Assembly (NCBI GenBank): GCA_964518335.1
Contig: CAZFDT010000130.1
Location: 1-7,927, forward strand
DNA from: CAZFDT01 sp964518335
GTDB taxonomy: Bacteria; Planctomycetota; Phycisphaerae; Phycisphaerales; Phycisphaeraceae
Reading direction: 5' to 3'
Length of the DNA: 7,927 bases
Position 1 is the first letter of the stretch. Each line of letters starts with the position of its first letter. Below the pieces are notes generated by a model. It was not told the origin of the DNA, did not search any database, and saw only the letters and a program-made list of their open reading frames with translations. Below, piece after piece: positions 1-6,456 of this stretch. The position numbers were made by a program, and so were the translations under genes.

Positions 1-1
1 C

Positions 2-412
2 TTCACGGACAAGGGCGTGGCCGACGGGTCGCTGCTGGTCAAGCCGGCGGTGGAGATCAAGCAGGCGACGACCTTGCGTGACATTCAGATTCGCGGCAAC
101 GTGGTGAAGTGGCCGGCGATCAACTACTACACGGGCAAACCCATTCAGCTCATCAGCCGCGAGGCGGGTCAGGCTTTCACGAGCAGCCAGGTGACGCTCA
201 GTGGAAACCTGATCAACGCGCCCGACAGCCGGTTCGTCAACGCCAAGCGTGACTTTGCCGGCTACGCCAAGTCTGTCGGACTTGACGGCTCGGTGCATGG
301 GTTCATGCTCAAGGCCACGCGGCAGAAGCCGTGGAAGTGGGATGGCCGCTACACCGCGGCGGGTGTGAACAAATGGATTCGTGACGGCTTTGAGCTGATT
401 CCGTTCGACTGA
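2..412 (+). CDS. C-terminal part of a probable secreted parallel beta-helix protein (5' end outside window)
   Basis: The frame is open from base 2 and ends at TGA 410-412, giving the last 136 residues; the true start lies upstream, and GTG 17 is only an internal codon. Two short strand-turn-strand units are visible, around residues 25-35 (LRDIQIRGNVV) and 62-72 (SQVTLSGNLIN). Each has a hydrophobic/polar alternation followed by Gly-Asn, as in the Asn ladders of right-handed parallel beta-helices. The last ~25 residues (WKWDGRYTAAGVNKWIRDGF) look like a helical or capping tail. The family includes polysaccharide lyases, C5-epimerases and non-enzymatic surface proteins; no catalytic residues can be assigned from this fragment. 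Its position just before a polysaccharide export operon suggests action on the exported glycan, which is inference. It may be related to the beta-helix gene at the other end of the window, but the visible parts do not overlap, so this cannot be tested here. Confidence 0.7.
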   Translation, partial: FTDKGVADGSLLVKPAVEIKQATTLRDIQIRGNVVKWPAINYYTGKPIQLISREAGQAFTSSQVTLSGNLINAPDSRFVNAKRDFAGYAKSVGLDGSVHGFMLKATRQKPWKWDGRYTAAGVNKWIRDGFELIPFD

Positions 413-421
413 TTCCGATCC

Positions 422-464
422 GGCAGCCGGCCGCCGCCGTCACGCGGCGTCGCGGCCGGCTGTC
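422..464 (+). terminator. Strong GC-rich hairpin between the first beta-helix gene and the flippase; possible terminator
   Basis: CAGCCGGCCGC (424-434) is perfectly complementary to GCGGCCGGCTG (452-462). Inside it, CGCCG (435-439) pairs with CGGCG (445-449) around a five-base TCACG loop, leaving TC 450-451 as a bulge; G422-C464 and a G-U pair can extend it. That is about 16 Watson-Crick pairs. It starts ten bases after the upstream stop codon, which fits an end-of-gene hairpin. No T-run follows (the next bases are TGGGCCGGGGG), so it is not a classical intrinsic terminator. It could instead be a 3'-end stabiliser or an attenuating structure inside a longer transcript. The stem is certain; the function is not. 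Confidence 0.4.
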
Positions 465-508
465 TGGGCCGGGGGCGTGACGCAGCACATGTTGGTCCGT
501 TTTGATCC

Positions 509-1951
509 GTGGCTACGCCCAGCGGCAGCCGCGGTTGTCATTCGACAGTGACCCCCACGTCCGTGACCATCACGGTTCCACCTGTCAACGGCGAGCCGGC
601 CGCCGCGCCGGCCGCCCCTGCACTCAAAGTCCGCGCCATCCGCGGATCGCTGTGGACCACCGCGGGCTTCGGCATCAATCAGTCGCTTCGCCTGGGCGCC
701 AACATCGCCCTGGCCTGGGCGCTTGGGCCGTACGCCCAGCAGTCATTCGGCCTCATGGCCATGGTCACGGTCTTCATGGCCGGCCTGCAGATGTTCTCCG
801 ACGTCGGCATCACCCCGGCGCTGATCCAGAACAAGCGCGGCGACGACCCCGACTTCTACAACACCGCTTGGACCGTGCAGGTGGCCCGCGGGTTCATCCT
901 CTGGCTGGTCGCATGCGCCATCGCCTATCCCGTGTCTCTGTTCTGGTATCCGCCGCTGCTCTACCTGCTGCCGGTGGCGGGCGTGGCGGCGGTGTTCAAT
1001 GGGTTGACCTCGACGAACATTCCCCGCGCCAGTCGCCGCCTGGCCGTCGGACGCCTCGCCTCGCTCGAAGTCGCCACGCAGGTGGTCGGCGTGATCGTCA
1101 TGATCCTCTGGGCCTTGGTGCATCCTTCGGTTTGGGCGCTGGTGGCGGGCAATCTGGCGACGGCGGCGTTTCGCATGGCGGGCAGCTACTTTCTCCTGCC
1201 CGATGCCGCCAATCGCCTTCGCTGGGACCCCACGGCAGCACGCGAGTTGTTCCGATTCGGACGATGGATCACCATCAGCACGCTGCTGACATTCCTGGCG
1301 GCGCAGATCGACAAGCTCACGTTCGGGCGACTGCTGCCCGTCGAAGCGCTGGGCGTGTACTGGATGGGGTATCAGCTCGCGGTGCTGCTGCCCAACCTGT
1401 CCAAGCAGCTCAGCGCCATGGTGGGCTTTCCCGCGCTGTCGGACCTGTTCCGGCGGGACGTGCCGCGGTTTTTGATGAGGCTGCGACATCTGCGCGCGAT
1501 GCTGGTGCTGCCCCTGAACACCGGGCTGCTCGTGCTGGTGCTGCTGGGCCAACCCCTGGTGCAGGTGATCTACCACGAGCGGTTCACCATGGCCGGCTGG
1601 ATCGTGCAAGTGCTGGCGGTCAACTCGCTCGCCGGGATGGTCAACACCAGCTACGGCCAGGCGATCATGGCCACGGGGCGCACGTTTCTGAACATGATCG
1701 CCGTCGCTGCGATGCTCGTGGTGATGATCGTGTGTCCACTGACGGGCTACGTGCTGCAGGGCAGCACGGGCTTCATCATGGGTGTGGGCATCAGTCAGTG
1801 GGTGCTGTATCCGGTCTATGCGGTGCTCGCCAAGCGGTGCGGGTGCTGGCAGCCGCGCTTTGACGTGGCGGTGCTGATCGGTTTCGGGCTGGCGGGCGCG
1901 GCGGCCTTGTGGTGCGGCGACCTGCTCACGCGACACTGGTTTCTTCCATGA
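509..1951 (+). CDS. Wzx-like polysaccharide flippase (MOP superfamily, oligosaccharide flippase family)
   Basis: Predicted inner-membrane protein of 480 residues that would move a lipid-linked oligosaccharide from the cytoplasmic to the outer face. After a Pro/Ala-rich hydrophilic start (residues 1-40) comes a chain of hydrophobic segments at about 45-72, 78-104, 125-160, 185-230, 250-300, 330-356, 362-410 and 420-470. Family-like features include GSLWTTAGFGINQSLRLG (46-63), the charged loop FRFGRWITIS (248-257), QIDKLTFGRLLPVEALGVY (266-284) and the amphipathic stretch leading to FPALSDLF (307-314). These match the WzxC/GumJ/ExoT style of transporter rather than MurJ. Length is normal. No ATG occurs in frame before residue 83, so a non-ATG start is needed. 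GTG 509 is used here, but GTG 548 or GTG 563 are equally possible, because none has a clear Shine-Dalgarno site and the first 40 residues lie outside the family core. The stop overlaps the next start (ATGA, 1948-1951). Confidence 0.88.
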   Translation: MATPSGSRGCHSTVTPTSVTITVPPVNGEPAAAPAAPALKVRAIRGSLWTTAGFGINQSLRLGANIALAWALGPYAQQSFGLMAMVTVFMAGLQMFSDVGITPALIQNKRGDDPDFYNTAWTVQVARGFILWLVACAIAYPVSLFWYPPLLYLLPVAGVAAVFNGLTSTNIPRASRRLAVGRLASLEVATQVVGVIVMILWALVHPSVWALVAGNLATAAFRMAGSYFLLPDAANRLRWDPTAARELFRFGRWITISTLLTFLAAQIDKLTFGRLLPVEALGVYWMGYQLAVLLPNLSKQLSAMVGFPALSDLFRRDVPRFLMRLRHLRAMLVLPLNTGLLVLVLLGQPLVQVIYHERFTMAGWIVQVLAVNSLAGMVNTSYGQAIMATGRTFLNMIAVAAMLVVMIVCPLTGYVLQGSTGFIMGVGISQWVLYPVYAVLAKRCGCWQPRFDVAVLIGFGLAGAAALWCGDLLTRHWFLP

Positions 1952-2868
1952 CGCCGACGATCTCCCTGCTCACGACCGTCTATAACGGCCAGCGCCACCT
2001 GGAGCAGACCCTGCGCAGCGCGCTGGCGCAGACGTTTCGTGACTTCGAGTACGTGATCGTGGATGACGGCTCGACCGACGACACGCCGCGGATTCTGCAG
2101 CGTTACGCCGACATGGACGCGCGGGTGCGGGTGATCCGCCAGGCCAACGCCGGGATTCCCCGTGCCGCCAACGCCGGTCTGGCCGCCTGCCGCGCCGCGA
2201 TCATCGCCCGCACTGACGCCGACGACCTGCTCAAACCCAATCGTCTGGAGATACAACTGCAGCATCTGCGTCGCAGCGATGCGGTCTGCATCGGCACGTT
2301 CGTGGACTACATCGACGATCGAGGTCGGCTTCTGACTACCATCAAGAGCCCCACCGACAACGACGCCATCCAGCAAGCCTTGCTCGACGGGCACTGCTCG
2401 ATCTGGCACACGAGCTCGATGATGCGGCGGGAGGCGATCGAGCGCGTCGGCGGCTACGACGAAGCATTCGACTGTGCGCTGGACCTGGACCTGTGGCTGC
2501 GGCTGGGCGAGGTCGGGCCCCTGGGCAACGTGCCGTTGTCGCTGCAGATGTACCGCCTGCACGCCAACTCGGTGAGCGAGACCAAGCGCACGCGCCAGCG
2601 CGAGCGCTGCCGGCTGGCCTGCGAGCGTGCGTACCGGCGGCGCGGGCTGGACCGGCCGTACAAGGACCCCGGCGACTGGCGACCCGGCGCGGACCGACAG
2701 TCGCGCTTCGATTACGCCCTGCGTTACGGCTGGTGGGCCTTCGGCAGCGGACAACGCCAGACCGCCATGTTCTACGGCGCCAAGGCTGTGCGGCTTCGCC
2801 CCCACGTCGCCACCGGCTGGAAGCTGCTGGCCTGTTCCATGCTCAAGCCCATGCCCGCTCATGACTGA
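1948..2868 (+). CDS. Family 2 glycosyltransferase (GT-A fold), first of a tandem pair
   Basis: Protein of 306 residues that would transfer a sugar from a nucleotide-sugar donor to a growing lipid-linked glycan on the cytoplasmic face. The GT2 hallmarks come in order: the nucleotide-binding start ISLLTTVYNG (5-14), VDDGSTDDT (38-46), the metal-binding DADD motif (90-93), the acceptor-side GGYDEAF (168-174) with Asp179 and DLWLRL (181-186), and YRLHANSVS (202-210). The Glu that often precedes the catalytic Asp is Leu178 here, a tolerated variation in this family. There is no membrane segment, so it is probably a peripheral cytosolic enzyme. After about 250 comes a helical pair resembling a TPR (YGWWAFGSGQRQTAMFYGAKAVRLRP, in pieces). 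The start is ATG 1948, chosen because it overlaps the flippase stop as ATGA and puts the first beta-strand at residue 4. In-frame codons upstream (from 1909) would add 13 residues unlike the family. Donor and acceptor sugars cannot be told from sequence. Confidence 0.92.
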   Translation: MTPTISLLTTVYNGQRHLEQTLRSALAQTFRDFEYVIVDDGSTDDTPRILQRYADMDARVRVIRQANAGIPRAANAGLAACRAAIIARTDADDLLKPNRLEIQLQHLRRSDAVCIGTFVDYIDDRGRLLTTIKSPTDNDAIQQALLDGHCSIWHTSSMMRREAIERVGGYDEAFDCALDLDLWLRLGEVGPLGNVPLSLQMYRLHANSVSETKRTRQRERCRLACERAYRRRGLDRPYKDPGDWRPGADRQSRFDYALRYGWWAFGSGQRQTAMFYGAKAVRLRPHVATGWKLLACSMLKPMPAHD

Positions 2869-3817
2869 CGCACCTGCCATGACGCCCGGTCTCGTCTCGG
2901 TCGTGGTGCCGATGAAGAACGCCCGCGCGTTTGTCGGGCCCGCGGTGGCATCGATCGCGGCCGAGCGCGACGTGCCGCTGGAGGTCATCGTTGTGGACGA
3001 TGGCTCGACGGACGGCTCGGGCGACATCGTGCGAGCGATCGGCGATGCACGTGTGCGAATCGTCCCTGGTCCATGTCAGGGCAACATACCCCTGTCGGTG
3101 AATGCCGGCCTGGCGCAGGCGAGCGGCGAGTTCTTCATGAGGTGCGACGCCGACGATGTGATCGTGCCCGGCCGCGTCGCGCGGCAGCGACGCTGGCTGA
3201 TGGAGCATGCGGAGTTCGTCGCGGTGTGCGGTTCATTCGACACGATCGATCCCGCCGGGCGCGAGCTGTCGGTGATGCACAGCGATCTACCCGCCGGCGA
3301 AATCACCGAGGAGCTGCGCCGCGGCCAGACGCGCACGCACCTCAACACGTTCCTCGTTCACATGGCCACCGTGCGTCAGATCGGCGGCTTCCGCCCGTAC
3401 TTTTCCGGCACGGAAGACATCGACTTTCAGCTTCGCGTCGGAGCGACGGGGCGCGTCTGGTACGATCCGGCGATCGTGTACCGATATCGTCTGCACGGCG
3501 CGTCGAGTACGCACACGCAGGCGACGGCCCGGCGCGAGTTTCTCACGGCCACGGCGCGCCGGTTCGCCCTGCAGCGGCAGGAGACGGGCACGGACGACCT
3601 GGAGCGCGGTTGCCCTCCGACCCCGCCGGACGACGGCAGTCCTGCCGCCGGCGCCGTCGAGCACATGCAGGAAGTGCTCATCGGCCGGGCGTGGCGCGAG
3701 CATCGGGCCGGGCAGCGTCTGACCGCACTGCGCACGGCTCTGCGCGCCGCTTCGCGGCGACCCTCGAGCTTGTGGGTCTGGCGAAACCTGTTGTTCCTGT
3801 GCGTCAAGCGAGCTTGA
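2861..3817 (+). CDS. Family 2 glycosyltransferase (GT-A fold), second of the tandem pair
   Basis: Protein of 318 residues from ATG 2861, overlapping the previous gene by 8 bases. ATG 2879, giving 312 residues and a start (MTPG) like that of its neighbour, is an equally reasonable choice; neither has a visible Shine-Dalgarno site, which suggests coupled translation. GT2 motifs in order: LVSVVVPMKNA (11-21), VDDGSTDGS (45-53), CDADD (95-99; metal-binding DxD), GGFRPYF (175-181), TEDIDFQLR (184-192; catalytic ED pair) and YRYRLHGASS (207-216). The middle contains NIPLSVNAGLA, closely matching GIPRAANAGLA at the same place in the preceding enzyme. The C-terminus (about 273-318) is again a helical, Arg-rich pair (EHRAGQRLTALRTALRAASR) resembling the neighbour's tail. 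It probably adds one sugar of the repeat unit; specificity is unknown. Residues ~245-262 are a Pro/Asp/Gly-rich linker between the catalytic domain and the helical tail. Confidence 0.9.
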   Translation: MTDAPAMTPGLVSVVVPMKNARAFVGPAVASIAAERDVPLEVIVVDDGSTDGSGDIVRAIGDARVRIVPGPCQGNIPLSVNAGLAQASGEFFMRCDADDVIVPGRVARQRRWLMEHAEFVAVCGSFDTIDPAGRELSVMHSDLPAGEITEELRRGQTRTHLNTFLVHMATVRQIGGFRPYFSGTEDIDFQLRVGATGRVWYDPAIVYRYRLHGASSTHTQATARREFLTATARRFALQRQETGTDDLERGCPPTPPDDGSPAAGAVEHMQEVLIGRAWREHRAGQRLTALRTALRAASRRPSSLWVWRNLLFLCVKRA

Positions 3818-3819
3818 TC

Positions 3820-4932
3820 ATGGCGAGCGATCGCATGCGAATCACTTTTGTGTTGCCGGTGGTGGGGATGCAGGGCGGCATCCGCGTGGTGGCGATCTAT
3901 GCCGACGGGCTGCGTCGCCGCGGGCACGAGGTGACGCTGGTGTCGGCTCCCCCGGCGACACCGAGTCTGACGGCGAAGGTGCGCAGCCTGGTCAAGGGTC
4001 GAGGCTGGCCCAATCCGCCTCGCCACGTGCGATCTCATCTGGACGGGTTGGGCCTGGACCATCGCGTGCTGGACGAGGCGAGGCCGGTGACCGACGCCGA
4101 CGTGCCCGACGCCGACGTGGTGGTGGCGACGTGGTGGGAGACGGCGGCGCCCGTGGCAGCGTTGAGTGCGAGCAAAGGGGCCAAGGCGTATTTCATGCAG
4201 GACTATGGCGCGGCGGGGCAGCCGCTGGATCGCCTGATCGAGACGTGGAAGCTGCCGCTGCACATCATCACGATCGCGCCGTGGCTGTGCGATCTGATGG
4301 CCGAATACGGAGTTCGTGATGTGAGTCTGGCGTTCAACGGCGTGGATACAAGCCAGTTCGATGGGCCGTCGCGTGGCAAGCAGCGTGCGCCGACAATCGG
4401 GATGGTGTACTCGACGCTTCCAGAGAAAGGGACAGACCTGGCGTGCGCGGCCATTGAGTCTGCACGGCAAGAGGTTCCGCAACTGCAGGTGTTGGCGTTT
4501 GGTTCCAAACCACCGATTCCACAGTTGCCGTTGCCTGCGGGCACGGCGCTGCGGACGGGTGTGTCGGATGCGGAACTGCCGAAGATTTACAGCCAATGCG
4601 ACGGGTGGCTTTTCAAGAGCCGCCGCGAGGGATTCGGGTTGCCGATCCTGGAGGCGATGGCCTGCCGCACACCGGTGATCGCCACGCCGGCCGGCGCCGC
4701 GCCGCAATTGCTCGCCGACGGCGGGGGCATCCTCCTGCCGTCCTACGATGTTGAGCCGATGGCGCAGGCCATCGTCGAGTTGGTTCGCATGGATGAGCAG
4801 CGCTGGCGGCAAATGTCTGACGCCGCCCGCGCCACGGCGCTGCGTTACCCTTGGAGCGCCGCGATTGACGCCTTCGAGGCCGGACTCCGCCGCGCGGTGG
4901 ACCGCTGCGCGTCCTCGGCGATCGCAGGATGA
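3820..4932 (+). CDS. Family 4 glycosyltransferase (GT-B fold)
   Basis: Protein of 370 residues with the two-domain GT-B plan. The N-terminal acceptor domain begins RITFVLPVVGMQGGIRVVAIYADGLRRRGHEVTLVS (residues 7-42, described in pieces), the usual Gly-rich loop followed by a helix and RGHEV. Residues ~100-130 (VVATWWETA, YFMQDYG) resemble WsaF-like rhamnosyl/mannosyltransferases. The C-terminal donor domain has GMVYSTLPEKGTD (194-206), then EGFGLPILE (270-278; the E-X7-E motif of retaining GT4 enzymes), CRTPVIAT (282-289) and GGGILLP (301-307). Length is typical. ATG 3820 starts two bases after the previous stop; ATG 3835 (MRITFVLP) would remove five residues and is also plausible, and no strong ribosome binding site decides between them. 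It has no membrane span and probably works on a lipid-linked acceptor at the inner membrane. The sugar it transfers cannot be read from sequence. Confidence 0.92.
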   Translation: MASDRMRITFVLPVVGMQGGIRVVAIYADGLRRRGHEVTLVSAPPATPSLTAKVRSLVKGRGWPNPPRHVRSHLDGLGLDHRVLDEARPVTDADVPDADVVVATWWETAAPVAALSASKGAKAYFMQDYGAAGQPLDRLIETWKLPLHIITIAPWLCDLMAEYGVRDVSLAFNGVDTSQFDGPSRGKQRAPTIGMVYSTLPEKGTDLACAAIESARQEVPQLQVLAFGSKPPIPQLPLPAGTALRTGVSDAELPKIYSQCDGWLFKSRREGFGLPILEAMACRTPVIATPAGAAPQLLADGGGILLPSYDVEPMAQAIVELVRMDEQRWRQMSDAARATALRYPWSAAIDAFEAGLRRAVDRCASSAIAG

Positions 4933-4939
4933 ACCGCTT

Positions 4940-6379
4940 ATGCGATTGATAGCCCTCATCATGCTGCTGATGGCGGTGCCGATCATCCTCTCGATGTTCG
5001 CCGTGTGGCCGGCGCGTCGAGCGGTGATCGGCGGGTATCTTTTCTGCGCGATGTTCCTGCCGATGAAGGCGTTTGTACCGATTCCGGTGTTCCCCAACTA
5101 CGACAAGTTCACGGCGGGAAGCCTCGCGGTGTTGCTGGGTGTGGCGATCTTCGACAGCAAGAACCTGCTGGCCTTCAAACCGCGATGGTTCGATCTGCCC
5201 ATGCTGGCGTGGCTGATCGGCCCGATCATTACCGCCGTCAATAACGACATCGGGGGCAGCGTCGGATCGGCGATCTACGGCGGGCTGACCATGTCGCTGG
5301 CCCATCTCTTCAAATGGGGCCTGCCCTACTACTTCGGCCGCGTTTATTTCCGCAACCTCGACCACCTCAAGGAACTGGCGATCGCCATCTTTGTCGGCGG
5401 CCTCATTTACGTGCCGCTGTGCCTCTACGAGATTCGCTTCAGCCCCCAACTGCACTACATTCTCTATGGCTACTACCAGCACGCGTTCGATCAGACCATG
5501 CGCCTGGGCGGGTTCAGGCCGATGGTGTTCATGCAGCACGGCCTGATGGTCGGGTTCTTCATGACCGCCGCAACGCTGATCGGTCTAGCCCTGTGGCGCA
5601 TGGGCGGCGTCAAGCAGATCCGTGGCATGCCCATGAGCTTGCTGGTCCCCGTGCTGGCGGGCACGACCGTGCTCTGCAAGTCCAGCGGCGCGATGCTGCT
5701 GCTCATGATGGGCGTCGGCACGCTGTGGATGATGAAGTGGACGAAGATGAAAGTGTGGTTGGCGGCGCTGCTGCTGATCGCGCCGATGTACATCGCTACG
5801 CGCATGTCGGGCATCTGGACGGGCGAACAGCTCGTCGAGATGGCCGAGGACTTTTTCGGTGAGGAACGAGCTGGCTCGCTGGCCGGTCGCCTCCGCAACG
5901 AGGACATGTTTATCGAGAAAGCGCGCGAGCGGATGGCCTGGGGCTGGAGCGGTTGGGACCGCTTTCAGGTGTACAGCGAGTATGGCAGGCGCATGACCAC
6001 GCCCGATGGTTTGTGGGTGATCTCGCTGGGTATGTTCGGCCTGGTGGGCCTGACGGCGCTGGTGGTGCTTTTGCAGCTACCCGGCTACCTGGCTTGGCGA
6101 TGGTATCCCCCGCCGCTGATGACGTCGCCGACGCTCATCCCGGTGACGGCACTGGCGATCGTGCTGGTGCTGTGGATGATCGACTGTCTGCTCAATGGGA
6201 TGATCAACGCCGCATATATCGTGGCGGCGGGGGCCTTGCCGGGGGCGATGCCGCGGATGGCGGTGAAAAAGCGTCCAGTGCCTCGTCCGGTGGCTGGGCG
6301 TCAGGCGGGTCCGGCGGGCCATCCCCCGGCGGCGGTGGGTCCACGACCTGCCGGGCCGCCGGTCAGGGCCCTTCGGTAG
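4940..6379 (+). CDS. O-antigen ligase/polymerase-like membrane protein (Wzy/WaaL superfamily)
   Basis: Integral membrane protein of 479 residues with about 11-12 hydrophobic segments (roughly 1-22, 28-48, 60-77, 86-101, 113-130, 145-163, 198-218, 231-248, 250-266, 271-287, 356-383, 397-418). Between the segments ending near 287 and starting near 356 lies a larger hydrophilic loop with FFGEERAGSLAGRLRNE (305-321) and GWGWSGW-like residues (AWGWSGWD, 333-340). This is the pattern of the outer loop in O-antigen ligases and polymerases. Other features are FGRVYF (132-137), LYEIRFSPQLH (162-172) and RLGGFRPMVFMQHGLMVG (188-205). It probably joins flipped oligosaccharides into a polymer or onto a carrier; sequence alone cannot separate the two. 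The last ~38 residues form a Pro/Arg/Gly/Ala-rich basic tail unlike the rest. ATG 4940 follows the glycosyltransferase stop by 7 bases, with AGGA at 4926-4929 as a modest ribosome binding site. It is most likely the last gene of the operon. Confidence 0.87.
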   Translation: MRLIALIMLLMAVPIILSMFAVWPARRAVIGGYLFCAMFLPMKAFVPIPVFPNYDKFTAGSLAVLLGVAIFDSKNLLAFKPRWFDLPMLAWLIGPIITAVNNDIGGSVGSAIYGGLTMSLAHLFKWGLPYYFGRVYFRNLDHLKELAIAIFVGGLIYVPLCLYEIRFSPQLHYILYGYYQHAFDQTMRLGGFRPMVFMQHGLMVGFFMTAATLIGLALWRMGGVKQIRGMPMSLLVPVLAGTTVLCKSSGAMLLLMMGVGTLWMMKWTKMKVWLAALLLIAPMYIATRMSGIWTGEQLVEMAEDFFGEERAGSLAGRLRNEDMFIEKARERMAWGWSGWDRFQVYSEYGRRMTTPDGLWVISLGMFGLVGLTALVVLLQLPGYLAWRWYPPPLMTSPTLIPVTALAIVLVLWMIDCLLNGMINAAYIVAAGALPGAMPRMAVKKRPVPRPVAGRQAGPAGHPPAAVGPRPAGPPVRALR

Positions 6380-6404
6380 GGCAGATCCGGGCAGGTAAAT
6401 TTTT
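6368..6404 (+). terminator. Weak candidate intrinsic terminator after the polymerase/ligase gene
   Basis: GCCCT (6368-6372) pairs with AGGGC (6378-6382) around a TCGGT loop, with the stop codon TAG (6377-6379) inside the structure. A run of five T occurs at 6400-6404. The stem has only five pairs and the T-run lies 18 bases beyond it, so this is not a textbook terminator. The position, at the end of a presumed operon and just before a separate promoter candidate, is the main support. Confidence 0.25.
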
Positions 6405-6430
6405 GTGACATTGGGTAATTTAGGGACTTG
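6394..6430 (+). repeat. AT-rich tandem imperfect direct repeat upstream of the promoter candidate
   Basis: Two adjacent units share the order GGTAA, TTT, G, GAC, TTG. The first is GGTAAATTTTTGTGACATTG (6394-6413); the second is GGTAATTTAGGGACTTG (6414-6430), shorter by gaps. The repeat period is 20 bases, about two helical turns. TAAATT (6396-6401) and AATTTA (6417-6422) are also inverted relative to each other. This is the only clearly AT-rich patch in an otherwise GC-rich window, and it abuts or overlaps a candidate -35 box. A regulator binding site or an UP-like element is a reasonable inference; chance cannot be excluded. Confidence 0.35.
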
Positions 6431-6456
6431 CATTCAACTGGATCGCGGCCGATAAT
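6428..6456 (+). promoter_or_regulatory. Candidate sigma-70-type promoter for the second beta-helix gene
   Basis: TTGCAT (6428-6433) and GATAAT (6451-6456) are separated by exactly 17 bases. The -10 box matches the consensus at five of six positions; the -35 box matches only in TTG. Transcription would begin near 6462-6464, leaving a leader of about 220 bases before ATG 6682. GCGGCC (6445-6450) and GGTCGC (6457-6462) form an imperfect inverted repeat (5 of 6) exactly flanking the -10 box, a possible operator. The AT-rich direct repeat lies immediately upstream. The promoter consensus of this organism is unknown, so this is a prediction. Confidence 0.4.

Noticed and set aside
743..1936. Minus-strand open frame of 397 codons opposite the flippase gene
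   Set aside because: The composition is His/Gln/Arg-rich with no hydrophobic core or domain, while the opposite strand gives a standard flippase.
2473..2500. Inactive first GT2 because Glu is missing before the catalytic Asp (ALDLDLW)
   Set aside because: The Asp itself and the DLWLRL context are kept, and substitutions of that Glu are common in active GT2 relatives.
3427..5097. Long open frame on the minus strand (556 codons) opposite the second GT2, the GT4 and the start of the polymerase gene
   Set aside because: It is antisense to clear family members, very rich in Arg, His and Gln, and has no recognisable domain. High GC content with third-position bias makes such shadows.
5953..6408. 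Frameshift joining the polymerase core to a Gly/Ser-rich tail in the +1 frame
   Set aside because: Membrane segments continue in the main frame to about residue 435, well past 5953. Only the last ~38 codons are doubtful and either reading is low-complexity.
6414..6433. Sigma-54 promoter, suggested by TTGCAT
   Set aside because: The GG of a -24 element should lie ten bases before the GC at 6430-6431; bases 6418-6419 are AT.
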